Assembly (NCBI RefSeq): GCF_026210795.1 | Contig: NC_089430.1 | Span: 3,038,001-3,102,000, forward strand | DNA length: 64,000 nt | Direction: 5' to 3' | Origin: Rhizophagus irregularis | Lineage: Eukaryota > Glomeromycota > Glomeromycetes > Glomerales > Glomeraceae | Shown here: positions 10,845-23,212 of the stretch, piece by piece | How the letters are laid out: each line of letters opens with the position of its first letter | How positions within the stretch are numbered: the stretch's first letter is position 1 | The notes under the pieces: model-generated | Database searches by the model: none | Told to the model about the DNA's origin: nothing | Seen by the model: the letters and a program-made list of their open reading frames with translations, nothing else | Made by a program: the position numbers and the translations under genes

Positions 10845-12165
10845 CAGATGGTGATCAAAAGTATACGGACATTTTAATTTGCCAAAATTATGCCGATCAT
10901 CACGTGATGACGTAATATAAACAATACGTCATTTAACGCCTTATATCATAATAAAAACCTCCCCAATGTTTTTTTTTTAGTAAACATTCACCAAATATGA
11001 AGCCACTCACCCCAAAAACCCGATATGCGATTATTTATGGTTATAATTGTGGACAATCGGGCCGTTTAATTGCAGAACACTTGGGGTGTAGTAAAACTGC
11101 TGTTTATGATGTACTTAAACATTTTCGTGAAACTGGCTCTTTCACACCAAAAAAAAAATCAGGTCGCCCTCCACTCTTTGACTCACCAGCACGACAAGAA
11201 CTCAAAGCTTTTGTTAAAGAAAATGGTGAAAATCGTCGACTTTGTTCAAAAAAGCTTGCAACTGTTTGGACAGCTCGTAAAAAGCAACCTATTTCTGTGC
11301 GTACCATACGCCGAAACCTCAAAAAGTGGACGGACTTAGTGCCTGTATTCCCCGTCATAAACCTGCAATGACAGAAGCACATCGTCAGGCTCGTCTTGAA
11401 TGGGCTCTTTGCGCACAGAGATTGGACAACAAGAAAATGGAGAAGAGTGCTTTTTTCAGATGAAAGCACTTTTACACAATTTCAGAAAGGTCGTCAGGGA
11501 AGGGTTTGGCGTGAACCAGGAGAAGAATTGAATCCTGATTGTATTGCAGTTACCGTTAAACACAGTCCTAGCAGAATGTTTTGGGGTTGTTTGTTTCCGG
11601 CTGGCCAGGACCAATTGTTCCGTTAAAAGGCTCAGTTACAGGTCAAACTCATGCTAAAATTATTCAAAACTATGTTGTACCTACTTTGGATGAGCATTTT
11701 CCACAGGGTAATGGAATTTTTCAAGAAGACAATGCTCCACCACATCGTTCAAAAGTCGCTATGGCCACCCGTGAAGATGCCAAAATTGTGGTGCTTCAAT
11801 GGCCAGCACAAAGCCCCGATTTGAACCCCATAGAGAACATGTGGGCAGAAATGAAAGCAATGGTGCATCGACGTGACCCACCACCATCTAATATCAAAGT
11901 ACTTGAGAAATATGTTAAAGATGCGTGGGATGATATTCCTCCAGAATATTATAAAAAATTAATTGATAGCATGCCACAGAGAATTGAGGCAGTTATTGCT
12001 GCAAATGGATATAGTATTAATTATTAATATATAATTTTTTTTTACATAAAATTAATAAAGGACAATCAGATTAATATATTTACTTAATAAATTTTATTTT
12101 TATTATATTATTTTATATGAAATTTTTATTTTAAAAAATGTCCGCATACTTTTGATCACCATCTG
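10845..12165. mobile_element. Tc1-like transposon, 1,321 bp
   Basis: Inverted ends starting CAGATGGTGATCAAAAGTAT at 10845 and mirrored at 12165 match over about 31 bp with one difference. TA flanks both ends (10843-10844, 12166-12167). One transposase gene fills the centre on the plus strand. A stray copy of the same right end occurs near 33690. Confidence 0.92.
10997..12027 (+). pseudogene. Tc1-like DD34E transposase, frameshifted
   Basis: The N-terminus (10997-11330) is a paired helix-turn-helix domain (GYNCGQSGRLIAEHLGCSK, then a GRPP AT-hook-like turn). The catalytic core follows with FSDEST, QEDNAPPHRS and SPDLNPIENMW, and 34 residues between the second Asp and the Glu. The frame changes near 11325-11335, near 11400-11412 and near 11590-11610, so the protein cannot be made from this copy. 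A typical Tc1 transposase is about 340 aa, and the sum of the pieces fits that. There are no introns. Confidence 0.9.
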
Positions 12166-12167
12166 TA

Positions 12168-14053
12168 TATTTATATAAACAACTATTTAATTACTTTTAA
12201 TTTTTTTAAAAAATAGATAAATTATTTAATTTAAATAAGTCATTTAAAGTTATTATATTTTATAAATATACTTATATTAAAAGTATTTTGAGTTTAAATA
12301 AACCTTTGGATTTAAATTTTGTTAGATTTTTAATTGTTTACTTTTATATTAATTGTTCTTTAGTGCATATTCTTTTTAGTAATATGTGCATTTATTATCA
12401 CATGAGTAATTATATAATTTTAAAAATATTTTAACTACTGTATTAATAAGAACCGAATTATATAATACAAATTTTTAAAAGTATTAAATGTGATAACTTC
12501 AATGATTTTAATCTATTAATCTCTTAACTATTTGAAAGATCTAATATTTTAATTATAAATTACAAAAACCTTTAAATTAAATAGATTGAAAATATTTAAT
12601 TTTGATAAATAATTTATTAATACAGTAGTAAGTAAAAAGTCTTTCATAAAAACTTATCCAAATATAACAAGTGAACTTTAGCAATTAAAACTATAAACAA
12701 GTACGGCTTGTAATTTTAAAAGTAGATTTAATGGTCTTGTAACCAAAAGGCATTACAGCAAATAAAACCTGCATGTAAATAAAGTTTTAAACCCAGGAAA
12801 TCTTCATATTATTTGAAAATTATCTAAAAAAAATTAAAGGAGTCATAATTGAGAAAATATTTATTTATTTATTTGTAATGTGAAAAATGTGAAAAAAATA
12901 TATAATCAAATGATTAATTTCCGACCGAATTTGTGACACATGAAAGACATGATTTTACATAACGGACAAACAGGGTTACCCATTTTGCTATTGCGTAAAT
13001 AAATGGACAGGTGAACATTAACCCTGAAGATCAAGAAAGAAAGTAAATTATAAACGTGGTTACATATGATGTAATTCGCTTATAAATGAGATGTTAGAGT
13101 TCAATTTCAATTTCTATCTACGATAAATTTTCTTCGGGTAAATATTTAAAGAAATACGGTCCGTATTTTTCCAATAAAGTTATCGATATACAGACAAATT
13201 AATTATCAGCTAATCGAGGTGCTATCAATGTCATGTCATGCATGAGATTTAATATTTAACTAATAATTTTAATAATTTTCTGCATATACAGTAATTGTAT
13301 ACCTAATTTCTTAGCTGTAAAACTAACAGAACGACAGAACGTGGTAATTTCGAACCAACCAAGATAGGGAATTAATATATTTTAATATTGGATCTGTATG
13401 AATTCCTCCAATTTCAATTTATCTAGTACATTTCCCCAAAGTACAACCCCAAGTTAGAGGTTATGTAACATTTTTACATATTTGGTTAAATTTTAAAAGT
13501 TAAAACCCCCAAATAAATCGGCAATTGCTGCAATGGTTGTATAGAAACTATCAATCTAGAACTATCAACGATTTGCATATGATCTTTTTTTTTTCCGACC
13601 GATAAATAAATTAATGCCTATCGTCATTAACAAATTCTTAAATTTTTTTTTTGTTTTTTTTTCTTTATTCTGCTCTAAAGTTTTTTTCTTTCTATAATTC
13701 AAAATAAAAGAGGAAAAAACACTTTATTATTATTAAAGTGTTTTTTTCGCTTTTGTTTTTCGCTTATTAATTTATTAGAACAATTACAACACTCTTGTCA
13801 TAATTTTCACTATTCATACGGGCGTTAATTTTCCGACAACTCCGAAATAATTTTCTTTAATTTATTTTATTTTTCATTGTAAATATTTTCTATTTATACA
13901 TGTTACATTTCATTTTTCATATTTACATTTTCATATTTTCATAACAATAGCACGTGTTTAATAAAAAATCACTTCACAACCTTCAAAGCACAATCTAAAC
14001 TTTCACGATATTTATTATTCCCATTTTACAAATTACAAAAGAAAAAGCTTTAA
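12168..14053. other. AT-rich intergenic DNA and 5' region of the next gene
   Basis: No coding potential found. The last 400 bp before the ATG at 14054 are T- and CT-rich with long T runs (13630-13760), as is common upstream of genes in this window. No clear TATA box. Confidence 0.4.
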
Positions 14054-16386
14054 ATGTTTGTTAGACCAAGTTTAGTTGGTGGTACCTTAGGGCGTTCAAA
14101 TTGGAAATCAATAAAAGAATCTCCTTATTTCGTTTTACAACAGAGAGGTAATAACGCTCCTACTCAACAAAATAATAATAAAAGAAGACATTATACCGAA
14201 TACAGAATTATAACTAAGGGTTTTCCACACTATAGAGGTAAATAAACTGGTTAAGGAAGTGAAAGTTGGTTTATATAACGGTTCCTTATTATTTTTGCTT
14301 TTTTATGCAGTTTCAGATAATGATGATTTAAATCAGATACAAGATGCTTTTGATATATTACATGATGAAGTGTTACCAGAGGTAGAAGGGAAAAAGACAT
14401 CAAAAAAAATACTAAAACAACTAAAATCATGGTGTGCGAGTAATGAAAATGTGAGTTGACAAAAAATTTTTTTTAAAAAAAATTATAAATCATATTTAAA
14501 TTTTTGACTCTTCACTTTAGTTGACATTGCCTTCTGATGAAGAAGGAGATGGATACGCCACAGATACGTCAATAACCCCAGAAGAAGGAAATTCTTCAAA
14601 TGAAATGGAGGATCAAGATAATGATAATTATCCATTAGTGTCTCCTGAAGTTAATATAAGTAGCAATTCTTCATCATCTTCAACAAAATCCGAAAATGCT
14701 GCTATAATATCACTGACAACACCAATAACTAATAGTAAGGGGAAATCAACAATGATTACTGTGGGAGAAGATCATGATATACCGGAACAATTAGATTTCA
14801 CCGTAAATAATTCAGATTCTTCAGATACACAATCATCTGATGGGTCAGACAACGAAGGAGGCGCAGGAGACGAGAATAATATAAATTCTAACGGTCCTGT
14901 GGTAGATGATTGGGTTTCTACAGGTGCCTCTATGTTAGATTCATTAATGGGCTGGTTAGAAGGTCCACCTTTGGAGAGCGCTATCGCTTCTTCATCATCT
15001 TCAAGACATGTTAATAATAATGCATCATCTAATAATAAAAATCAAACCATCTTGGATATCCCAATGCAATTTATTGATTTATTAACTTACCCAGAAATTG
15101 ACCCAAAGGCTTCTAAAAAAGCTTCCTTTGCAGGTATTTAAGTTTGTACATTGGGTGGAGTGTGAATTTTTTTTCTATTTTTTTAAAAAATTTTTTTTTT
15201 AGTATTGCGGGAGATATCGTTTGTAAAACAAAGACGAAAAGTGTTATTTTTAATTACATCATATATGTTTATAATGCGGTTATGTTCGTTCGACTTATTT
15301 TTGGTGTTGGTGTTCGCCAGTAATTGTGCAATGTTATTCTTGATGAAAAATTCGGGAAAAGTTAATGTTACCATGGCAAAAAGGGCCGTTAGACAAAGAA
15401 TTGGATGGGCTAAACAATGGGCCGGTTCTTTATTTAAGAATAAAACTAATAATATTGCGCATAATATTACTGGACAAAGTAGTAGTAGGAAAAACAATAA
15501 CATTAATTCAAACGCTTATATTAATACTGTTAATACTGGAGCAATAAATAATGTTGGTGCGGTAGGAGTTAAAATTACTCCAACTTCACCAACACGAACT
15601 ACAAATATGACGAAATCGGCATCACAGGATGCTATACAAAGTGGAAGTATAAGTGATACAACGCATGGTGGAAACGTATCAAACAAAATTATTATACCTA
15701 AACGTGGAGTGTTTTTTCGTAATAAAAATAACCAAACGGGTACGACATCGCAAACATATAATAAGGAGGACAAAGTCATCTCGTCAACTACGGAAACTTC
15801 ACCTTTAACTGGATCTTCTCTATTACAAAAATCGTCATCAGATTATTCACTTCCATCAACAGTTGGAGTGAATCTTTCAGTACAATCTTCAAATCCTCAA
15901 TTTTCATCACCTATTTCAGGAGGAGGAGGAGGAAGTGTTAATGAATCATCACAGTCAACCAATACATTTTCAAATACAGCCATAATACAAAGTCCTACGA
16001 CGAAAAGGAGATTTTTTACTAAACGTAATAATCCTTCTAATAATAATCATAATTTTAATCATAATAATAATTATACGCTGCCACATATAGTTCCTTCTTC
16101 TCCGTTACAAAGTGGATTAATTACAAATACATCACCAGAGAATTTGAATGATTCTTCTTCCAACTATAAACTATCTCAATCAGTATCAACTTTTGCTATA
16201 GCAAGTGTTACAAATTCCACAGGAGGTATTATTGAAGCGGTAAATGGAAATGAAGGTAGTAATGAAGGATTACAGCAAATTAATAATAATGGTCCAACGT
16301 TTACCACTGATAGCGATTTAATAGCTAATGATTCTTATTGCGAAGGTGAGATATTAAAATTTTTAGCTGATTTAAAAGTAAAATAA
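14054..16386 (+). CDS. Asn/Ser-rich protein with a hydrophobic membrane segment, unknown function, four exons
   Basis: Exons 14054-14237, 14311-14450, 14521-15133 and 15203-16386 join in frame across four-exon structure with GT-AG introns of 69-73 bp, giving 706 residues. The N-terminus (MFVRPSLVGGTLGRSNWKSI) and a helical segment in exon 2 are the ordered parts. Exon 3 is acidic and Ser/Asn-rich. It ends with a conserved-looking stretch, IPMQFIDLLTYPEIDPKASK. The start of exon 4 holds a long hydrophobic region (about residues 322-350, KVLFLITSYMFIMRL through FASNCAMLFLM), followed by a basic amphipathic stretch (RAVRQRIGWAKQWAG). The remaining 300 residues are low-complexity Asn/Ser/Thr. This suggests a membrane-anchored protein with a hairpin or single span and long disordered tails. 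I do not recognise the family. Reading frame, intron sizes and codon use look like a real host gene. Confidence 0.75.
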
Positions 16387-16736
16387 ATTATAGTTATATA
16401 GTCTCTGAATTATTACTTATTATTAGATTAAGTTTAAATTTAAATGACGGTTGTTATATTTTATTTTTTACCCTTCTCCCTTTTAGGTTGATCTGTTATA
16501 TATTACATATACATTCAATGCATTTAGATAACGAACAAAATTCAACATCTTGTAAATTAACGGTCGTAGAATAGAGTTTGTCATTTAGTAATGATAATTT
16601 AGCGGGTTTCAAATTGGGGAGTAATTAACTGTAAATGATTTTTGTAAATTTTTTATTTGATTTTTTATTTTATTTATTTTATTTTATTTTTTTTGAGGAA
16701 AAAATAGAATAATATTAACATAAATAATAAATATGA
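16387..16736. other. Intergenic, convergent 3' regions
   Basis: Short AT-rich spacer between the stop at 16386 and the stop of the minus-strand F-box gene at 16737. Nothing else seen. Confidence 0.4.
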
Positions 16737-18170
16737 TCATTCAAAGGGAACTTCAACCCCAAATTTTTGAATAATACCTAATTCTTTATATTGTTCAATT
16801 ACCTTCATAATTTCTTTATTTGCACTTAAAGGTAGATTCCAATAATCATCCTTAATGCTAATTAATGTAATTGGTATTCGATTTTTCCAGTTCATAAGAA
16901 AAGATTCTAAATCTTTAGGTTGTAAATTTGATGACATTTCATGGTATATCTTTAATTCATAAAAATTTTTTTGTGAATATTTTGTAATAATTTCCAACAT
17001 TTCCTTGTCTTCTGAATTGTAATCATAAAACCAAACTTTAATACTTTCTAAATGTTGGCAACCTTTAAAAATAACTTTTAAGGTATCACAACCAGTATTA
17101 TCCATAAATATTGAAGAAATCTTTTTAAGATTCGGACAAAATTGAACAATTAATGAACTTAATGAACAATCAATACCATCTATATTCAATTCTTCAAGAT
17201 TCTTTCCATTATTTTCAAAGAATTTCACTAATATTTCATCTTTTGGACGTGAAAAATGAATTTTTAAAATTTTTAAATTTGAAAAAATTACATTCTGTAA
17301 TTCTTTAAAAGAAGTTTGACCCATTAAGGTAAGTTCTTGTAAATTTGTATATGAAGTGATAAATGAAGTTGGTGCATTACTTTCACGTACATCTACTTTT
17401 AATTTAATTATAGTATTTGAAATTTTTATTAAAGCAGGAGTAATGTTTGTCCAATCTTTTTCATAAGATGATAAATTCAAACTTTTTAAATTATTTTGTA
17501 AAGAAATAAAATCTGCCAACCCATTTGAAATAAAATCTTGAAATTCTATAGTAAGTGATTGTAAATTACGACATATTTGAGAGAGCTGATAAAAAAATTC
17601 TGGATAAACATCTGAATTACAGCACAATTCTGAAAGGTTTTTCAAACAATCTTTCGCTCCAGGAAAACATGCGAAATGTATATTAAATGGAATAATTCTA
17701 TAACTATTCAAGTAATATTCCAATCTTTTCAGAGATGATATTTGATTCATAAACATTTTGATAATTTCTTGTGCTATTAAATGTTTATTATAATCTAAGC
17801 TTAAAGAAGTAATAAAATTTTGGTTTTCAAGAACATGTTGAATAATGCTATCTAATTCACTAAATGAAAGTACTTTTATAAATGAAGCATAATTAAATAA
17901 TGGCGGCTTCGAAATAGGAGGTGAAATGGTTATTTCATTTTTATTTAAAAAGTCTTTTGATTCATCGGGAAGGCAATTAATTAAGGTACTAATTATTGCG
18001 AATGGTGCATGAGTTCGACTATATCGAAAATTCCAAATATTCCTCCATAGAATTCTAACCGCACTTTCACACCAAAAACGATTAACTAATAAACATGAAT
18101 ATAAAGTGATTTTATCTTCATCTAAATATTCAAATATTTCATTTACACATTCAAAAGGAAGTTTAGACAT
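16737..18170 (-). CDS. F-box/LRR-type protein, 477 aa, single exon
   Basis: The first 50 residues (KLPFECVNEIFEYLDEDKITL ... VRILWRNIW) form a typical F-box, the Skp1-binding part of SCF ubiquitin ligases. The rest has irregular leucine-rich repeats (LKSLNLSSYEKDW, LQELTLMG, LEELNIDGIDCSL, CPNLKKISS) that would pick the substrate. The frame is open from ATG to stop without introns. It is paralogous to 18639-19724 and 41443-42915, sharing PDESKDFLNKN, PPLFNYASFIKVLS and FPGAKDCL blocks. Large F-box expansions are known in Rhizophagus. The substrate is unknown. Confidence 0.9.
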   Translation of the reverse strand: MSKLPFECVNEIFEYLDEDKITLYSCLLVNRFWCESAVRILWRNIWNFRYSRTHAPFAIISTLINCLPDESKDFLNKNEITISPPISKPPLFNYASFIKVLSFSELDSIIQHVLENQNFITSLSLDYNKHLIAQEIIKMFMNQISSLKRLEYYLNSYRIIPFNIHFACFPGAKDCLKNLSELCCNSDVYPEFFYQLSQICRNLQSLTIEFQDFISNGLADFISLQNNLKSLNLSSYEKDWTNITPALIKISNTIIKLKVDVRESNAPTSFITSYTNLQELTLMGQTSFKELQNVIFSNLKILKIHFSRPKDEILVKFFENNGKNLEELNIDGIDCSLSSLIVQFCPNLKKISSIFMDNTGCDTLKVIFKGCQHLESIKVWFYDYNSEDKEMLEIITKYSQKNFYELKIYHEMSSNLQPKDLESFLMNWKNRIPITLISIKDDYWNLPLSANKEIMKVIEQYKELGIIQKFGVEVPFE

Positions 18171-18474
18171 CCTTTGTTTTATTTTTAATAGGAATACTTC
18201 AAGAGAGTTTTAAAAGTGTGAGAATTTTTTTTTTTTTTGTTGTTTGTTTCAGCGTAACTTCGAAAAAATGATAGCCGAATTTATTAGCCAGGTCACATAC
18301 AATAAACAATTAAGGTATGACATTTAATTGATACAATTAGCATTTTTTTTCAAAAAAAAAAAATATATAATTAGGCATAATAAAGTGACGTATGCAACAA
18401 ATTCACTAAGATGACGTAAATCACGTGCCCTTGTGCGAAACTTCGAAATTTTTTTTTCTCGATATTATCCTCTA

Positions 18475-18562
18475 TATCCAATCGCCTACTAACAAATATT
18501 TTCAAAGTTGAATTATATATTTTCTTAATAAATTCTGACAATACCATCTATACTTAATTCTA
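18475..18562 (-). repeat. Detached copy of the 3' end of the neighbouring F-box gene
   Basis: On the minus strand this piece (AATTAAGTATAGATGGTATT and on to TTTGTTAGTAGG) aligns with the last coding bases and first non-coding bases of the truncated F-box gene (about 18639-18735). Both share the sequence beyond the truncation point, so the piece is a tandem duplication of an already truncated 3' end. Confidence 0.6.
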
Positions 18563-18638
18563 TCTTTTAGTCATTAAATAAATTTGACCACCTTATTTTT
18601 GTTATAGCAAGCGTGGCAATTGACTTTTTTAGATTCAA

Positions 18639-19724
18639 TTATCCACTAATAAATCTTTTAAGATTTGGACAAATTTGAACTATAGATTCTCTTAATGAAT
18701 TGTCAATACCATCTATATTTAATTCTCTAAGATTCTTTCCATTATTTTCAAGAAATTTTATTAATATTTCATCTTTTGGGCGTTCAGCAGGTATTTTTAA
18801 AATTTTTAATTTTGGTAAAATAACATATTGTAATTCTTCAAAAGAAATTTGACCAATTAAAGTAAGTTCTTGTAAATTTGAATAAGTAGTAATAAATAAC
18901 ATTGGTACATCATTTTCTCCTCCATGTACATTTAATTTAATTAAAGTATTGGAAAGTTTTCTTAAAGGAGGTATAATATCAGTCCAATCTTTTGTTCCGA
19001 AAGATAATAAATTTAAATCTTTTAGATTCTTTTGTACAGAAATAAAATCTGCCAAACCATTTGAAATAGAATCTCGAAATTCTATAGTAAGTGATTGTAA
19101 ATTATGGCATATTTGAGATAATTGATAAAAAAATTCTGGATAAACATCTGAACTACAACATAATTCTGAAAGATCTATCAAACAATCTTTCGCTCCATGA
19201 AAGTAGGTAAAATGTATATTAAATGGAATATTTGTAAAATTATTCCAATAATATAATTTTTTCAAAGAAGGTATTTGATTCATAAACATTTTAATAATTT
19301 CTTGTGCTATTAAATGTTTATTGTAATCTAAACTTAATAAATTAATAGGTTGTTTATTTTCAAGAATATGTTGAACCATTTCATCAAATCTATTAATCGA
19401 AAGAACTTTTATAAATGAAGCATAATTAAACAACGGTGGCTTTGGAGTGGGTGTTGAAATAAATATTCCATTTTTATTTAAAAAATCTTTTGATTCATCG
19501 GGAAGACAAGAGATTAGAGTACTAATAATTGCGAATGGTACATGAGTTCGGTATGGCATATAATCTACGCTATATCGAAAATTCCAAATATCCCTCCATA
19601 AAATCCTAACCGCACTTTTACACCAAGGACGATTAACTAACAAACATGAACGCAAATTAATTTTATTATCATCTAAATATTCAAATACTTCATTAATACA
19701 ATCAACAGGAAGTTGATGAGACAT
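18639..19724 (-). CDS. F-box/LRR protein, C-terminally truncated, 361 aa
   Basis: N-terminal F-box (LPVDCINEVFEYLDDNKINL ... VRILWRDIW) and LRR-like repeats match the 477-aa neighbour closely, in the same order and strand. Homology stops after CPNLKR, where the paralogues go on for about 115 more residues; here the frame ends at once in FISG. The loss removes the last repeats, so substrate recognition may differ, or the gene may be on the way to becoming a pseudogene. There is no internal stop. A piece of its 3' end is repeated 90 bp downstream. Origin is most likely tandem duplication of the 16737-18170 gene. Confidence 0.82.
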   Translation of the reverse strand: MSHQLPVDCINEVFEYLDDNKINLRSCLLVNRPWCKSAVRILWRDIWNFRYSVDYMPYRTHVPFAIISTLISCLPDESKDFLNKNGIFISTPTPKPPLFNYASFIKVLSINRFDEMVQHILENKQPINLLSLDYNKHLIAQEIIKMFMNQIPSLKKLYYWNNFTNIPFNIHFTYFHGAKDCLIDLSELCCSSDVYPEFFYQLSQICHNLQSLTIEFRDSISNGLADFISVQKNLKDLNLLSFGTKDWTDIIPPLRKLSNTLIKLNVHGGENDVPMLFITTYSNLQELTLIGQISFEELQYVILPKLKILKIPAERPKDEILIKFLENNGKNLRELNIDGIDNSLRESIVQICPNLKRFISG

Positions 19725-21395
19725 TTTTTCTTAAAAAAAAAAATGTTTTAAAGCAAAAGTAAAATGAGAAAAAAATTGAAAAAGGTTTACTTCATATAAA
19801 ATAAATAATATTTTTTTTTGTGATTGATTGGTTCGATCAAGTTCTGAAAAGATTTTACCGTATCATTGCAAATCATGCACATGTGGAACATAATTTTTTT
19901 TTACATCAATGCAATATTCCGAATATGATATAATATAACGTCTTATGGCAATAAAAAATCGGAGTTGTTGACGTGATAAAAGAAGACTAATACTTTGTGT
20001 AACGATGATAATATATGCCTAAACGCTAGTAATTTACATCTAGGCATTTTAAGTTATATTCAATCACGCATTCTACTCTTATTATTTTTAGGTAACATCG
20101 TTTTTGTATTAGAATCGTTAAAATCGACTTTATCTCATAGTATTATACAATAATATTTATAAATTGATTAGATTTTATTTCATAGATTGAAGTGCATAAT
20201 TATTTATCTCGTGACTAATAAATATCAATAAAAATTAGAATCGGGTTTACTATAATAAAAAAAATTATATGATATGTTACTAAAAAAGATCGTATGGAAT
20301 TTTAATTCTAATAGTAGAATATTTTTTTTTATATAAATAACGATATGTGCATTATATGAGAATACCATCCCATGTATATACATGTACGATCTTAATGTAA
20401 ATTATGCTCTGGCAACATTTCAGTAGGATGTACATTGATAACATACACACGGGAAGACTTTAATTCATTTAAATTTTAAAATCTGATCCATTAAAAACTA
20501 TCCAGTGATCCCGAGTTCCAGAGGGCAAATGATTGGACAAAAAAATATCACGTAGTGACACACTGCTTTAAATTTATCAAAAGGTGTACGATATAAATAT
20601 ATAATTATGGATATATATTCATAACTATATATGGTCAAACTGAATGAGTAATTCCAAAAAACAAAAATATTACTATAATTAAGGAACAAACCAGTCCATT
20701 ATTTTCGTAGTGCAGTGACCTTTATTATACTGTTTGTATGCTAATAATGAATACATCACATGACAAAATTTTTATAATCATCTTATGACCCATTTTTAAA
20801 TTTGAATCGAAAAATAACTCTAAAGTTCACTATAACTTTATATGGTGTCGAAAGTCTGTACTAGACAATAATAATGTAACTTTCAACACTTTAAATAAAA
20901 CAATTGTGAAAAATACTTTATTCTTCAAGTCAAATGCTATTAAATTTTCAAGATATTTTATTTTATTAAATTAGAGAAACATGAATGATTTTCAGCGGGC
21001 AAAATTTATAATGTTATGTACATAAAGCAAAAGGACAACTGCAGATTAATATCACACTTTTATGATATGATCTATAGCTGCATTGATTATTATTATATTG
21101 TCATTTTTCTCTATCTTATCTCATTGTTCATAATGTTAAATATTAAATAAAATATTAATACATATGTTATAAAGTTTTATATATGCCGATATAAAAATTT
21201 AGTAAACTTTGGATTTTTATTGGCTAATTTTAAGTTATATAATTTACTGGTTCAAGTCTGAAATAAAATTATATGATTGTCAAATACTAGAGAATATTTT
21301 TCAATTATTTTAGGTCCCTGTATAAAAAAAAATAATCATATTAATTGATCAGATAAATTTATTTTTAAAATAGTATTGTATATCATACATTGCAT
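19725..21395. other. Intergenic DNA
   Basis: AT-rich; no ORF with codon pattern or homology that I recognise. The small 63-codon frame at 20498-20689 is Ile/Tyr-rich and looks like chance. Confidence 0.4.
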
Positions 21396-21403
21396 ACTAA
21401 GAT

Positions 21404-21799
21404 TAAAGATGTAGTATGTAATTGATAATTACTACCTTGTATTGTAATAGTAAGGGTTGCAACCTATTACTACTTTTAAAGTTAAAGTGTTGTAATATTA
21501 CAATACTTATGATTATTCAAAAATTTTCTTTTTGAAAAATAAAAATTACAAAAATAAGTTTTTATAGAACAAATATCATCATAAAAAGAAATGATTAATA
21601 TATTATAATATATATTTGTATAATTGAAAATAATTACAACACTATATAATAATTACAATACTAGTACTAATTATAATACTATATAATAATAATTATAATA
21701 TTGTGTATTTGTGTTGTAATTAAAACAAAAGTGTTGTATGTATGTTGTAATAATTGCAACCTTACAACCTTTTAAAAATAATTACATATCACATCTTTA
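21404..21799. mobile_element. hAT-type MITE, 396 bp
   Basis: Ends TAAAGATGTAGTATGTAATT and AATTACATATCACATCTTTA are imperfect inverted repeats. The same 8 bp, ACTAAGAT, flanks both sides (21396-21403 and 21800-21807). Eight-base target duplications are typical of hAT elements. The interior is AT-rich, rich in GTTGTAAT/ATTACAAC-type words, and codes for nothing. Confidence 0.75.
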
Positions 21800-22010
21800 A
21801 CTAAGATTTATTATTGACATTATTTATTTTACAGGATTCTTCTGAGTGTCTAAAGGAAATAACTAGAAATTATATCATTTCTGGCCATCCTTTAAGCTAA
21901 GGTTAATACCCCAACTGTTTTTTAAATAGTTGCAAAATTATGCCTATATAATAAAACTTATAGTTGCAGATTGTAGATTGTAAGTTGTAAATAGTAAGAC
22001 TTAGTTGTGA

Positions 22011-22532
22011 CATCAGGAAATTTGTTTAGGCGTAATTTAGTGTAATATTTCGAAGGTGGTGTAAAATTTCGAAATATTACACTAAAAACGTAATATTACA
22101 AAAGTTTACGCTCTTAAATTTGAATAATTATAGTAATTTAAGAATATCTCGCTATCTACTGATCCAATCAAGACGATCTATAGCTCATTGGAATCAGCTC
22201 ATCAAGACGGATCGAATGGTAGTAAAATCGTATCTTTACGTTTGATAGATGATTTTCTATTAATTTAAAACTTTACTGCATACTATAGAGCGTTCTATCA
22301 ACTGTAGAAATGCGATTTTACTACCATTCGATCCGTCTTGATGAGCTGATTCCAATGAGCTATAGATCGTCTTGATTGGATCAGTAGATAGCGAGATATT
22401 CTTAAATTACTATAATTATTCAAATTTAAGAGCGTAAACTTTTGTAATATTACGTTTTTAGTGTAATATTTCGAAATTTTACACCACCTTCGAAATATTA
22501 CACTAAATTACGCCTAAAAAAATTTCCTGATG
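22011..22532. repeat. Near-perfect long hairpin: 220-bp arms, 82-bp loop
   Basis: 22011-22230 is the reverse complement of 22313-22532 with a single G/T difference seen near the tip. A transcript would fold into a double-stranded RNA of over 200 bp. It contains no ORF. The arms are made of smaller repeated words (CGAAATATTACACTAA, TTCGAAATATTAC). No clear target duplication is visible at the ends. Confidence 0.92.
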
Positions 22533-22926
22533 GACATTATCTCTACTTTTAAGCAGGGTTTTTATAATAATTAAATAATCTGAATCCAAAGCAATAAACA
22601 TCACTATTGATTAATTAAATTAATTTGCATATTTTTTATTTTTTTATTTTTTTTTTTACCATTTTTATTCTTATAATATTTTAAAATTTAATAAATAAGA
22701 AAATTAAATATACTAGATTAATATATTTGTATATATTGTCAAAATTCAATATAATTTAGGATTTAAAATTGAAATTTGAGATTTGAACTATAATAAAATT
22801 AATAAAATTAATCTGGAACTTAGAATTAGTACTATATAAAATTAAAATTTGGAATTTAATTTAAATAGATCTAAAAAATCCTTTTCTGATTGTTATTTTA
22901 AGTATCCTTTCTAAGCACAGATATTA

Positions 22927-23208
22927 CACTGGTAAAAAAATGGTCTATCCTACACATATCCTACACATATCTTACATATATCGGGTACTCAAAATGTAGA
23001 AAATCATACACAAATAATACACATATTATACACATATCGGGTACTTATATATATAGTATACCTATCAGGTACCTGATATATGTATGATATATATATTTAA
23101 GTCACCCGATATATGTATGATACGCGTATTATTTATGCATGATTTTCTACATTTTGAGTACCCAATATGTGTAAGATATGTGTAGGATAAATCATTTTTT
23201 TACCAGTG
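22927..23208. mobile_element. MITE with CACTGGTAAAAA ends, 282 bp
   Basis: Left end CACTGGTAAAAAAATGGTCT and right end ATCATTTTTTTACCAGTG are inverted repeats that continue inward over more than 100 bp with ACACATATCxTACA words, so the whole unit is nearly palindromic. ATTA flanks both sides (22923-22926 and 23209-23212). Non-coding. Confidence 0.75.
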
Positions 23209-23212
23209 ATTA

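Noticed and set aside
11070-11469. Overlapping frames on both strands in the Tc1-like element
   Set aside because: They are shadows of the transposase; only the plus-strand frames carry its motifs.
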